From: Gerris lacustris
Taxonomy: Eukaryota > Arthropoda > Insecta > Hemiptera > Gerridae
Assembly: GCA_951217055.1 (NCBI GenBank)
Contig: OX578282.1
Coordinates: 56,799,311 to 56,863,310 of the forward strand
DNA length: 64,000 bases
Direction: 5' to 3'
Shown here: positions 13,324-22,821 of the stretch, one piece after another
Layout: each line of letters starts with the position of its first letter
How positions within the stretch are numbered: the stretch's first letter is position 1
The notes under the pieces: model-generated
What the model was told of the DNA's origin: nothing
Seen by the model: only the letters and a program-made list of their open reading frames with translations
Databases searched by the model: none
Program-made: the position numbers and the translations under genes

Positions 13324-13633
13324 ATTTCACATTTTCGTCGACGAACGATGATTAAAAGAAAATGAATTGCGTGATGACGGGAAAAAGTCAAGATTTCTAT
13401 GGATTTATACTTTCAACTTTAACTTAAAAAATAAGCCTGCACGAATAATTGCACTCAGGCTCATCGTAGATATTTTAAATGTTATCCATACGACTACGAT
13501 TTAAAATCTAATATTTTAATTTGCCAATAATCTGATCAAGAATACTATTTTTATTTATTGTTAGAAAAATTCTGAGAAGCCTTAAAAATATCAATTATAA
13601 TAATTACATCATATTCTGGTGAATAGTTTGGAC

Positions 13634-14229
13634 CAGGGTTTCCCAAACTGTGTGCCGCAAGGCCGGCTAGGTCTGCCGTGGGATCCAGAATAAATGATAA
13701 TAAAATCCAAACTATTTCAGAACAAAATAATTCCTGAAGTACAGTGCACAGTAGTAGTTCAAACAGAGATTCAAAGTTGACTGCACGGAAATATCATGAA
13801 ACGTATTTGTCTTTTGGATTTACTTCAACATCAAATGAATAAATTCCTATACCCCAGTGTGTTATCTGCAGAGAACGGCTATCGAATGAAGCTATTGTTC
13901 CAATAAAAAAAAAACTAAAATAAACAGCAACTTAGTTAAATAATAAATGCCCTAGTATAAAATATTTTTTAACCTTTTAATAAGTTCTTCCATAAAAATC
14001 ATGGTACCTCACTGTTTGTGATGGGTAAAAGCAAAAATAGAGTTAGAAGTAATTTCTAGACATGTAATTTTCAAACATTTTCCGGAGGGATGTGTTCCGG
14101 GGGAGACCTACCGACATAGGGCCCAGGATGGCTCTCGGTGACCCTGCATAAATTTATAGATGCGTGCCGTGGCTATTGGCTATTGTTTTATAGTGTGCCC
14201 CGTGGGCTGAAAAAGTATGGGAAACACTG
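13634..14229 (+). mobile_element. hAT element of about 596 bp with ZBED-type transposase remnant
   Basis: The ends are CAGGGTTTCCCAAACTG and, reversed from the right, CAGTGTTTCCCATAC. These match the common hAT end 'CAGNGGTTCCCAAACT'. The 8-bp flanks GTTTGGAC and ATTTAGAC agree at 6 of 8 positions, as expected of an aged TSD. The interior keeps a piece of BED-finger coding sequence. Internally deleted and non-autonomous. Confidence 0.78.
13786..13914 (+). pseudogene. hAT transposase, N-terminal BED zinc-finger fragment
   Basis: In frame with 13786 the translation starts RKYHETYLSFGFTSTSNE, has a stop, then reads IPIPQCVICRERLSNEAIVP. Known ZBED-type hAT proteins begin with a similar 'RKY..YL.fGFTs' stretch followed by 'pqCviC.e.LsN..m.p.kl', where the two cysteines open a BED zinc finger. 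The catalytic domain is absent and the stop codon breaks the fragment, so it is a pseudogene within the hAT element. Confidence 0.72.
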
Positions 14230-14526
14230 ATTTAGACACTATCTGATTAATAGTATAGGCACTATTTGATTAATAATTTAGGTACAACTTAAATCACGTA
14301 GGGCATTTATCTCCAAATCCTAAAGACTAGCCGGTATGTATAGATACAACTAAAAACATATTTTATTTATTTACCGAGACAGCAAATCAGACAATAGGCT
14401 TTCTGAGCCCAAAAAATAATACTTTAAAAATATCCTACTGTTGTTTGTTGTAGAACCTTGGAGACTGCTAAAAATATTAGATACTCTAGTAAATAAAATT
14501 ATGTTTAAATATTCTCTACGGCTTAG

Positions 14527-14573
14527 GCCGATCTACCAGCATTCTAGCATCTTTTACCTGCTGGTAGATCGGC
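14527..14573. repeat. Perfect 15-bp-arm hairpin
   Basis: 'gccgatctaccagca' at 14527-14541 and its exact reverse complement at 14559-14573, with a 17-nt loop. No associated gene. Confidence 0.8.
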
Positions 14574-15496
14574 AGTGTGTTGATTTGTTAATAAATCGAT
14601 CTATTTATCCACCTCTCTATCTATCATATAAAATGATATTATTCAGGAATAACGAAAGACGTATCTCCTCTAAAGCAACTTTATAATAAATTTATATCAA
14701 ACTTGTGCTTGTCAGGGGACTTAATGATATCGACTGACATGCGAGAAAAACCACGTGAAGATTTCATCCGAAATCTTCACAATACAATGGAGCTACTAAA
14801 GCCAACATTGGCAACTCATAACGGACGTCACAAAGTTTTTGTTTACAAAAATAAAAAACGTGGAGTGACGACACTATCAAGGGATCCTTAAAAGTGCTGT
14901 ATATTATGTATTAAATTAGAACCTGAAACGTGTTATACTTATTCAGTGGGAATACACCTCGAGGTGCTTTCATCAAGAAATAAATTTTAACTCTAAATGT
15001 GGTGTCTATAAAAAAAAGTTTGTCCAACCAATTATTATTATTCAAATCTTTTCCACAAAGAAAAAAAAAATATGATGAGTTTTCGTAACAACGAAGAATT
15101 GATTTTTTATCACAAAATAGTTTTCTTTACTCATCTTACAATTTTTCTTTTTTAACTAATTTCTACCTTTCTTTCTAACAATTTCTCTACTGGGTTTTGA
15201 GCTTAACTGGAGAGAATCCAGTAAAGATAGCTTCTTTTTCTTCTATTATCTTCTTTTTTTTTAAGAAAAAAGAAGGCAAACCTTGGAGAGTTGGCAGGAA
15301 GAAAAAAAAAAAAAAAAAGGACAAGAAAAATAATTTACTTTATTCAGCGCTCTCCTCCTCTGTCTTCTTACCCGGCCTCTTTACTCCACAAATCAATACA
15401 GAAATAAAAAGATAAAGTGGCTTAACAATGAAGAAAAGAAAAGAGAGGCTTAAATGGGCAAAATATTCTTTCCCTTTACATTTTTTATGATTTAAC

Positions 15497-15528
<32 letters not shown>

Positions 15529-15871
15529 GAATAAAATGGAATATTTCTTCCCCCTTCCTTTATCCAAAGTTAATTTAACAGAGTGAATTTAGTTATTTTT
15601 TTCAGTTTTAGATTAACCCGAAGATGACATAGACACCAAGTACGTCAAGTCTTTCTTATAGTATATTTATATGAAATCCGAATTGCAATGACTGACTGAC
15701 TCATAACCATTAGTTATTAGTAACTTTAGTTGCTGCTTGGCTTATTGTTTGTTTATATATTTGTATCACGTGATAACAGATCTAGGAGGCAATAGATGTG
15801 ATATCTTACTTCAGATTTGATGTCAGATTTTTTTGTTTACTACAATATACAAATTCTATTTGATATATTAT
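14574..15871. other. Non-coding stretch with poly-A tracts
   Basis: A-runs lie at about 15303-15318 and 15500-15527. The short frame at 14703-14891 ends in a Lys/Arg-rich segment I could not match to any family. A small hairpin ('gtgaagattt...aaatcttcac') lies near 14755-14780. No gene is supported. Confidence 0.45.
15864..15871. repeat. Left copy of hAT-shell target-site duplication
   Basis: TATATTAT, identical to 23557-23564. Confidence 0.85.
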
Positions 15872-16396
15872 CATGGGCGTATCAAGCCCAAAACGGAAGG
15901 GGGGCAGTTTTCTGAATTCTACTTCTTTCATGGAGGAAGGGTAGTCCAGGAAGGGGTGTGCAATATTTTTTTTTTTAACAGCAGTTTGCGAGAATTAGGT
16001 GGAAATTTCCTAACTAAAGGCTTAAAAACATTTTAAAACAAACTAGAATTTTGTGTATAAGTAAATCATTTGGTGCCTTTTAAGAATATGTGGTCGGCTA
16101 AGTTCGTCTGCAGGACACGCTTGGCAGTAGGCATATGAAAAAAAAACAAATCGGTGGAGAGTGGTCATATCCCGCCTTTTATGGTGGACAATGTGATTTT
16201 CATGATCCTGAGTTCGAAATTACGTATAGTAGACCAAATATCAAGTTGATGTTTGTTAGTCCCTTAATGGGAGACTTCTTTGATTTGGAGTAATATTTGA
16301 TTAACTAACCTATGCGTACACAATTTTTTTCTAAAAATTGATGGAAAAGTAGGGTGCGTATTATACGCGAATATTTAACTTTTCTCAAATTTTCGG

Positions 16397-16401
16397 TCAA
16401 C
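16397..16401. repeat. Left copy of BEL/Pao target-site duplication
   Basis: TCAAC, repeated at 22082-22086. A 5-bp duplication is in the usual range for BEL/Pao. Confidence 0.85.
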
Positions 16402-16573
16402 TGTCTTGATATCTATAATTTCTATCTTGACTTTTATAAATGGATCAAGCAAATTCCTTTAAAGTTTTAATTAGGATTGTCATATTTTTTACAATTCAAT
16501 TAAATCAAAAAAATTAACAAGTAAAAATAAAAAATAAATAAATAAAAATATATCAAATTCGCCTTTCGCGACA
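16402..16573 (-). repeat. 3' LTR of the BEL/Pao element
   Basis: 172 bp. In element sense it starts TGTCGCGAAAGG and ends ATCAAGACA. By eye it is identical to the 5' LTR at 21910-22081. The sequence upstream of it in element sense (16574-16613) is not clearly purine-rich, so a canonical polypurine tract is weak or displaced. Confidence 0.93.
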
Positions 16574-16613
16574 CTCCAGCCAGCAGATGCTTAGCAGATG
16601 CTTTATAACCTGC

Positions 16614-17678
16614 TTAAACCTGATCAATGACCGTAAAAGATAGTAGGTCTTGAGCCCAGGTAGCTATCCTTTCCCTTGCCTTGATCGCAGCTTGACGGCG
16701 AGGTTTTTGTAACATGCTGGTATCTTCAGGGCTATCTTCCAACGGTTCTGGAGTCTGTACAGCATTCAACTCAAGAGGGTACAAGTGAGCGATTGATCGA
16801 TGCGCAGTGGATTGATCTGAGAATCTTACACGTGCTGAGCGACATACCTTGTCGTGCCCCTCAACGAGTTCTTCTATGATTCCTGTTTTCCATCGGATTC
16901 TGGGTACTGATGATGAGCGTACTTGTACGTAGTCTCCGACTTGAGGGCTTCCCCCGCAAATACGGCCTTGTCTGACTTTGTATTGGTACCTTTCTCTTAA
17001 ACTTGGTAGGTAAGCATCTGTCCAGACTTTCCAAAAGCTGTCTAACAGAGCGTTGTGATGTTTCCACAAATCTCTTACTTCAGCTTGATTCATCGTTGGT
17101 AATAAGTTATCTGATGGAGGTTCTAGTGACCCAAATTCTAAAGATCTTAAAAAGTTGTTCGGGCATAGCGGTAGATCTTGATCTGCCGAGTTTACATAGG
17201 TAAGAGGTCTTGAATTTATAATATCTTCTATTTCAGCCAAGACTGTTTCCATTTCAGTATAGGATAACCTAGCTGTTCCGAGGGTTCTTTTAAGGCTTGA
17301 TTTTACCATAGAAATAAGGCGTTCATAAAAGCCACCTTCCCAAGGAGCAAGGGGAGTTATGAACTTCCAAGCTATGCTATCAGCTGTTTTACGTATTATT
17401 GCGTGCACAGCTTTAAATTGTGTGGCATTGTCAGAAATTATTATAGAGGGCTGTCCTCTACGAGCTGAGAAACGCCTAAGTGCTAAAGAAAATTGGAAAG
17501 AGGATAAATCGCTTGCGAGCTCTAAATGAACACCTCTTACCGTTAAACAGGTAAATATGACCCCATAGACCTTAGTTTCAACATTTTGAATTTTGACATA
17601 AAGCGGGCCAAAATAACCAAGTCCAGTTACGCTAAACGGTTTAAGTTTATTTAATCTAGCAATAGGAAAGGCAGGCAT
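16614..17678 (-). CDS. BEL/Pao integrase core and C-terminal domain (354-aa frame), frameshifted from Gag-Pol
   Basis: This frame holds the catalytic part of the integrase and would insert the cDNA into chromosomes. Residues 14-30 align with the 'pf..vGvDyfGP' opening of BEL/Pao integrases. The second catalytic Asp is in SDNATQF (about residue 83) and the Glu in GGFYERL (about residue 119). The first catalytic Asp is replaced by Gly at residue 21 (GLGYFGP; codon at 17616-17618), consistent with a single GAT to GGT change. The C-terminal part (about 230-290, GDYVQVRSSSVPRIRWKTG) matches the DUF5641-type tail of BEL/Pao. The frame overlaps the end of the 1411-aa frame by 28 bp. Upstream of the ATG it stays open and integrase-like as far as an A run (T run on the plus strand, 17708-17713), so the true polypeptide would be fused to Gag-Pol. 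The missing Asp predicts a dead enzyme. Confidence 0.9.
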   Translation of the reverse strand: MPAFPIARLNKLKPFSVTGLGYFGPLYVKIQNVETKVYGVIFTCLTVRGVHLELASDLSSFQFSLALRRFSARRGQPSIIISDNATQFKAVHAIIRKTADSIAWKFITPLAPWEGGFYERLISMVKSSLKRTLGTARLSYTEMETVLAEIEDIINSRPLTYVNSADQDLPLCPNNFLRSLEFGSLEPPSDNLLPTMNQAEVRDLWKHHNALLDSFWKVWTDAYLPSLRERYQYKVRQGRICGGSPQVGDYVQVRSSSVPRIRWKTGIIEELVEGHDKVCRSARVRFSDQSTAHRSIAHLYPLELNAVQTPEPLEDSPEDTSMLQKPRRQAAIKARERIATWAQDLLSFTVIDQV

Positions 17679-20600
17679 GATAGGTAACCATAGGGACCCC
17701 CTAAAAGTTTTTTACATTTCATACATTTAGAGATAACCCTAAGGACTTCTGACCTTCCATGAACGAGCCAATACTCTTTTCTTACTATACTTAACGTATG
17801 CATTACACCCGCGTGGTAACTTTTTTCATGACAGTTTTCTATAACTAATTTAGTGAAATGGTTATTTTTTGGTAATAATTTTGGGTATTGTTCAATATGA
17901 ACGTTTACATTAGTAAATCTCCCTCTACAACGGTAAATTTCGTTTTCATCAATAATTAAATCTAACTGAAATTTTAGATTTTTATTTATATTTATAAATT
18001 TATTCTGAACGTATCGTTCCCATTGCGTTTTTGCCCATTTATAATCACTTGGTAAAAGCCAGGGTTCGGTTGGTTTTTTAAATCGAATTTTGTCTATAAA
18101 TCGTTTACATAAAGCGGTTACTCTTAATAAAGTTCTGAGAGATGAATATCTATTCAAATCTATGTCAAAAGGGGCGTGAAAATCATTATTTTCACGTATG
18201 TTAAGGCAAATGTGAGAATTTTCTTTTAATTCTAATTTAGCATTTTCTCCCTCACTATCATGAACATCTAACATTTCAGGCCAGTAGTCAAGATTTAATT
18301 TCAAGAAATCAGGACCGTTCCACCATAATTTATTTTCCATAATATTATCAGAATTTAGTATTGGTTTCGTGCCTAAGTCGGCTGGATTTTCTCCAGTTGG
18401 TACATATCTGAATTCGTAATTTGAGTGCGCTTTAATTTCTTTTAATCGATTTTTAACAAATACTGGTTGGACCTTTTCCGAGTTAATCCAGTGTAACACA
18501 CACATAGAATCAGTCCAAATATAAATTTTACTATAGTTTAAATTAATTTCACTTTCAACGAACTTAGCGCATCTTACTCCAATGGTCACTCCTAGTAATT
18601 CTAAGCGTGGTATACTAATTTGTTTAGGATTTTTAGGGGCTAACCGATTTTTTGCAAATACTAAATTACTAACAATTTGCTTATTTTTATTTTTTGACAC
18701 AATGTAAACACAACACGCGTAAGCTTCCGCGGAAGCATCGCAAAAACAGTGAATATTAAAGGGCATTTCTAAACTTTCAGGTAAAATGAATCTAGGAAAT
18801 CTTAAACTAGGGATTTTGATTACCTGAGTGACGATATCTTCCCACTCAGGGCAGTTATCTACAATAACATCCCAATTTTCCTGGTTCGACCATAGTTGTC
18901 TAAGAAACATTTTTGCTTTAAGAATAATTGGAATCATAAATCCTAACGGATCAAAAATCGAGGCTAGTAGTTGTAGAACACTTCTTTTGGTTATATGATC
19001 GGGTACCGATTTAATATTATTTTTAAAGCCTAAACGATCAGACTGTGTATCCCAAATCAGACCTAATAGATCGATAATATTGTTTTTTACTTTATCAGAG
19101 TCGGGAATAATTTCGTTTAAATTTTTTGAGTTTGAAGACCATTGTCTTAAATTCATTTTTGCAGAATTAAAGGTTTCTTTTGTCTCACTATAAAAGTGTA
19201 ATAGTTCCTCCTCATTAGCTACTCCACAAACGAGGTTGTCTACATAAAACGATTTTTCGAGTAGTGATTTCCACCTATTATTTGAATTCTGAACATGATT
19301 CAAAATTGTCATGTTTAGTAAATACGGACTAGAAACCACCCCAAAAGGAACTCTTTGAAATCTCAAAATAATTAAATTTTCGTGTAAATTTTCCAAATCT
19401 ATATTTTCGATATCTTGGATCCATAAAAATCGAACGTAATCCCTGTCCGTTTCAAACAAAGAAAGTTGTAAAAACGCCTTTTCTATGTCGGCAGAGATAG
19501 CGATTGGATAAGTTCGAAATCTTAAAATTAATCCCGTAAGGTTTTCTAACAGTAATGGTCCACTATATAAACAATCATTCAAGCTGAATGCTTCCCTACT
19601 TTGCCTAGCTGAGGCATCGTACACCATTCTTACACTTTTATTTGCCTTAAAAACGGGATGATGTGCTAGGTAATGGGTTTGAGAATGTTTCCCTTCTATG
19701 ATCTCTATAATACCTAACTCTAATTGTTCCTTGACAATATTATTGTAAGTTGACATAAAATCTTTATTTTGTTTATATTTTTTAAGTAAATTTTTTAAAC
19801 GACCCAAGGCTAAGTAATAGTTATTAGGTAATTCGGGCGGGAATTCAATCCACGGCCACCGAACTTCGTATCTACCATCAACTATTCTAGTTGTATCGTA
19901 ATAATTAGCGACGGCTAAGTCTTCCTCTATTTTATATGGGGAATCTGTAATGCCAATATTTTCAAGGGCATATAAATCCTTTAATTTTATTTTAGTTAAT
20001 ATATCATTATTTAAAACAGGGCAACTAATTGATTTCACCGATGGACTCGGAACTTTAAACCGTCCGGATAATATCCATCCTAACTTAGACTGAAATAAGT
20101 ACAACCCAGGTTGGATTTTTAACCTGTCACCTGTTATTAAATCCCAGTAGTAATCGTTGCCTAATATTATATCTATAGGTTTATCTGGATCCTTATCTGC
20201 CAACTCTAAGTCGCTAAATCGTGAACTTATTTTCTTAGGATCAAAAAAGTTACTCTTAAAATTACCAGTCAAAACAGGTACGACATTTGCTCTGACGTCT
20301 AATTTATGACCGTTAAGAAGCCTAAATTTTATTTCTACCAGGGGACTAGTTATACTATGAGCTGAATTATTGCCAAATGTAAAGACGGATAAATTTTGAA
20401 TTTCGACTGTTATCGCTCCTAAATTTGTGGCTAAATTTTGGCTTATGTATGTTCGTTGGGCCCCTCCATCTAACAACATTCTAGAACTACAATTTCGTTT
20501 AGGACCTTCAACGACAACCGATGCTGTCTGCATGACAACAACCTCACCGGCCGCTACTAAATTAATTTCGGTTTTATTGGTTTCTAGAGTTTCGGAACTA

Positions 20601-21886
20601 TCGGTTTCTTTAAACTTTTGGGGACACAAACTTCTATGGTGACTGTTTTTCTCCTTACAATATACGCATGGTCTAAAATTTGTACATCGATTATGTAGGC
20701 CATTTTTGAGACAAATAAAACAAAGACCCTTAATTTTTTCTTTTCTAGTTTTTATAGTTTTAAAATTTGGACATTCGTCACTCCAGTGTTGGTTTTCGCA
20801 AAAAATACATTTAGCTGTCAAATTGTTTTTATTTTTGAATTTTTGCTTTATGTTATTTTTTGTTTTGATATTTTCTGACGCGACAAGAGCTTCCGTTGTT
20901 ATATTATTTTTGACCGAATTTAGGGTTAAGTCATTGAAACCTGTCGATAAATATTGGGCTTTTTCCCGATTTTTAACTAACAAGGAGAAAGCTTTACGTA
21001 ATTCACTAGTATTAGTAATTTTACTTTCACAGATCTTTTCCATGACATCTGTAGGAAGTTTACTGGATATGACGCTCATTAAGTTACTACCATCTGCGTT
21101 TTCTCCTAGGGAACTTAAAGTACGCAAATGTAATTCAATACTATCTAAAGTTTGTCGTAAAGAAGTTAGGCTATTTTCTGCTCTAGGGATATTGTTTAGG
21201 GCCATGTAATGGGCTTGAACATTAATAGTTTTGTCACCATATCTGTCATGCAGGATTTCTATGACAGTTTTATAATTTTTGGAGCATATGCTATATCCCT
21301 CTACACATCGTTTCGCGTCCCCAGATAAGAGACTTATTAAGTAGTTCAGTTTGGTGACGTCTTCAAAGTTGATGTCATGAACAGCAACCTTGAAGGCGCC
21401 CCAAAAGGATTCCCATTCTAATATGTCACCGCTGAAACCCGGAAGGGACAGTTTTGGAAGTTTAGCTGATGGAATAGTTGGTCTCTTTAGCTTATCCCCA
21501 GGGATAATTACCATATCTGAACCCTCGGACTTACTAGCATTACCACTACTCTCACCATATTCCTGTTCACGCTCCTCCGTGAAGGATATATACACCTCCA
21601 GTCTAGCTTCCATATCTACTACATCAAGAAGCAGGACCTCGTATTCCTCTACCTTTTCTTCGAATTTTCGAGTATCTTCATCATTACCCTCAGCCAGTTT
21701 CTCAAGATTATTTTTCAACTCCTCAACCTTTTGGGCATACTTGTGGAGTTGAATACAGATTTCCGATGCCTCCTTTCTTAGACAATTCTCAGAATTCCGC
21801 TTTAGAAACTCGTCCGCGTTTTCAAAAGTTTGTTTCAATCTATAAATGGCTAAGTTTATAGACCGTCTCGTCGAATTAAAACTCAT
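17651..21886 (-). CDS. BEL/Pao Gag-protease-RT-RNase H polyprotein (1411 aa)
   Basis: The start ATG lies 23 nt after the 5' LTR. A coiled-coil-like N-terminus (to ~110) is followed by a DUF1759-type Gag domain (about 145-330). Cys/His knuckles begin at about residue 360 (CIFCENQHWSDEC, then CFIC..., CVYC...). A retroviral-type aspartic protease follows, with LLDGGAQRTYI near 473, where D-S-G or D-T-G would be usual. Reverse transcriptase runs from about 680 to 960: VRMVYDAS (~758), DIEKAFLQ (~799), FGVVSSPY and YVDN (~881) in place of YVDD. RNase H follows, with CDAS (~1051), LELLG, TDSM (~1127) and NPADLGT (~1171). The integrase HHCC finger is at about 1345-1392. The frame then stops early because of a one-base shift in a six-A run (17708-17713 on the plus strand). 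Expected size is normal for BEL/Pao apart from the split. Confidence 0.95.
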   Translation of the reverse strand: MSFNSTRRSINLAIYRLKQTFENADEFLKRNSENCLRKEASEICIQLHKYAQKVEELKNNLEKLAEGNDEDTRKFEEKVEEYEVLLLDVVDMEARLEVYISFTEEREQEYGESSGNASKSEGSDMVIIPGDKLKRPTIPSAKLPKLSLPGFSGDILEWESFWGAFKVAVHDINFEDVTKLNYLISLLSGDAKRCVEGYSICSKNYKTVIEILHDRYGDKTINVQAHYMALNNIPRAENSLTSLRQTLDSIELHLRTLSSLGENADGSNLMSVISSKLPTDVMEKICESKITNTSELRKAFSLLVKNREKAQYLSTGFNDLTLNSVKNNITTEALVASENIKTKNNIKQKFKNKNNLTAKCIFCENQHWSDECPNFKTIKTRKEKIKGLCFICLKNGLHNRCTNFRPCVYCKEKNSHHRSLCPQKFKETDSSETLETNKTEINLVAAGEVVVMQTASVVVEGPKRNCSSRMLLDGGAQRTYISQNLATNLGAITVEIQNLSVFTFGNNSAHSITSPLVEIKFRLLNGHKLDVRANVVPVLTGNFKSNFFDPKKISSRFSDLELADKDPDKPIDIILGNDYYWDLITGDRLKIQPGLYLFQSKLGWILSGRFKVPSPSVKSISCPVLNNDILTKIKLKDLYALENIGITDSPYKIEEDLAVANYYDTTRIVDGRYEVRWPWIEFPPELPNNYYLALGRLKNLLKKYKQNKDFMSTYNNIVKEQLELGIIEIIEGKHSQTHYLAHHPVFKANKSVRMVYDASARQSREAFSLNDCLYSGPLLLENLTGLILRFRTYPIAISADIEKAFLQLSLFETDRDYVRFLWIQDIENIDLENLHENLIILRFQRVPFGVVSSPYLLNMTILNHVQNSNNRWKSLLEKSFYVDNLVCGVANEEELLHFYSETKETFNSAKMNLRQWSSNSKNLNEIIPDSDKVKNNIIDLLGLIWDTQSDRLGFKNNIKSVPDHITKRSVLQLLASIFDPLGFMIPIILKAKMFLRQLWSNQENWDVIVDNCPEWEDIVTQVIKIPSLRFPRFILPESLEMPFNIHCFCDASAEAYACCVYIVSKNKNKQIVSNLVFAKNRLAPKNPKQISIPRLELLGVTIGVRCAKFVESEINLNYSKIYIWTDSMCVLHWINSEKVQPVFVKNRLKEIKAHSNYEFRYVPTGENPADLGTKPILNSDNIMENKLWWNGPDFLKLNLDYWPEMLDVHDSEGENAKLELKENSHICLNIRENNDFHAPFDIDLNRYSSLRTLLRVTALCKRFIDKIRFKKPTEPWLLPSDYKWAKTQWERYVQNKFININKNLKFQLDLIIDENEIYRCRGRFTNVNVHIEQYPKLLPKNNHFTKLVIENCHEKSYHAGVMHTLSIVRKEYWLVHGRSEVLRVISKCMKCKKLLGGPYGYLSCLPFLLLD
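17708..17713 (-). other. Frameshift site between Gag-Pol and integrase core
   Basis: A run of six A on the coding strand just after the second cysteine of the integrase finger. Integrase similarity leaves the first frame and continues in the -1 frame at this run. A one-base loss in a homopolymer is the simplest reading. The run AAAAAAC looks like a slippery heptamer, but its phase relative to the upstream codons is not that of a standard -1 site. Confidence 0.75.
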
Positions 21887-21891
21887 TTCGA

Positions 21892-21907
21892 TACGCTTCT
21901 GCTACCA
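21892..21907 (-). other. Primer-binding site of the BEL/Pao element
   Basis: Two bases after the 5' LTR the coding strand reads TGGTAGCAGAAGCG. TGG pairs with the CCA end of a tRNA. The first ten bases equal those of the initiator tRNA-Met complement at 39940 (TGGTAGCAGAGCG), with one extra A following. The primer may be tRNA-iMet or a tRNA with a similar acceptor stem. The Gag start codon follows only 5 nt later. Confidence 0.75.
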
Positions 21908-21909
21908 CT

Positions 21910-22081
21910 TGTCTTGATATCTATAATTTCTATCTTGACTTTTATAAATGGATCAAGCAAATTCCTTTAAAGTTTTAATTAGGATTGTCATATTTTTTAC
22001 AATTCAATTAAATCAAAAAAATTAACAAGTAAAAATAAAAAATAAATAAATAAAAATATATCAAATTCGCCTTTCGCGACA
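21910..22081 (-). repeat. 5' LTR of the BEL/Pao element
   Basis: 172 bp, identical by eye to 16402-16573. It should hold the promoter and polyadenylation signals of the element; the A/T-rich centre prevents naming a TATA box with confidence. Confidence 0.93.
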
Positions 22082-22086
22082 TCAAC
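22082..22086. repeat. Right copy of BEL/Pao target-site duplication
   Basis: TCAAC, matching 16397-16401. Confidence 0.85.
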
Positions 22087-22210
22087 ATTTATCCTGCGTA
22101 TTATACACGTGTTCGGGTTAAAGTATTATATCATACCCACCCGGGGAAAAAATAATAAAATTTCCCTACAAAAATAAACAAATGTCATTGTCATTATTTA
22201 AAAAATAAAT

Positions 22211-22268
22211 AGGTGGTTTGATATCATACTTAATACAATAGGGTTGAAGTATTATATTAAACCCACCC
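22211..22268. repeat. Palindromic unit 1 (diverged)
   Basis: Arms 'ggtggtttgatatcatact' and 'agtattatattaaacccacc'. The centre differs from units 2-4, so this is the oldest or a separate subfamily. Confidence 0.65.
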
Positions 22269-22350
22269 AAAATAAAAAAAATAAGAAATCAAAAAATTTC
22301 CCTCCTTGAGTGTGTAAAAAAAAGGAAGTACAACAATGCATACAATTATT

Positions 22351-22702
22351 TGCATACGCTCTTATTCGGGAATGTTGAAAGGCATGGGGCTTTGTATAGG
22401 GCAAAATAAAGGGGGAAATGAGGGTGGGTATGATATAATACTATATACCATGGCGTAAGAGTATTATATTGAACCCACCCAAGATTCATATTCGCACTTT
22501 TTTGGGTAGGTCTGATATAATACTACATACCATGGCGTAAGAGTATTATATTGAACCCACCCAAAACTTCATGACATATGCTCTAATTCGGGAATGTTGA
22601 AAGGCATGGGGCTTTGTGTAGGGCAAAATAAAGGGGGAAATGAGGGTGGGTATGATATAATACTATATACCATGGTGTAATAGTATTATATTGAACCCAC
22701 CC
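22351..22702. repeat. Tandem duplication of 222-bp period containing palindromic units 2-4
   Basis: Units of exactly 59 bp lie at 22422-22480, 22504-22562 and 22644-22702. Each reads gggt(g/a)ggt...ccatgg...aacccaccc and is nearly self-complementary around CCATGG. The 58 bp upstream of the first unit ('gggaatgttgaaaggcatgg' onward) recur upstream of the third with one base change, giving a 222-bp period. Near-identity suggests a recent local duplication. Confidence 0.85.
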
Positions 22703-22821
22703 AACCTTTTGTGACACCTTGTCAAAATAAATCAAATTTATTTGTTTCAAATTTGACATTATTACAGTATATTTGTGCAAATTAGTAAGTAACGTAGTGT
22801 TTCTTTAAACTTGTCTCCAAC

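Larger units (their letters stand above)
16402..22081 (-). mobile_element. BEL/Pao LTR retrotransposon, 5680 bp, minus strand
   Basis: Two identical 172-bp LTRs with TG...CA ends flank an internal region whose coding strand is minus. Gag, protease, reverse transcriptase, RNase H and the integrase zinc finger lie in one frame; the integrase core lies in a second frame. The domain order PR-RT-RH-IN and the DUF1759/DUF1758-like Gag and protease types are those of BEL/Pao. A 5-bp TSD and the lack of any LTR difference point to a recent insertion. A one-base frameshift and a lost integrase aspartate make this copy probably defective by itself. Confidence 0.95.

Noticed and set aside
14703..14891. 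62-codon frame ending in a basic segment, faintly like a piggyBac transposase piece
   Set aside because: Only a few residues resemble that family, no catalytic motif is present, and no TTAA-flanked ends were seen.
17003..17203. Plus-strand frames inside the BEL/Pao element, and others at 20427, 20706 and 21390
   Set aside because: Shadows of the minus-strand Gag-Pol frame.
17702..17715. Programmed -1 frameshift at AAAAAAC between Gag-Pol and integrase
   Set aside because: The heptamer is out of phase with the zero-frame codons for a standard slippery site, and BEL/Pao elements normally encode Gag-Pol in one frame; a one-base deletion is simpler.
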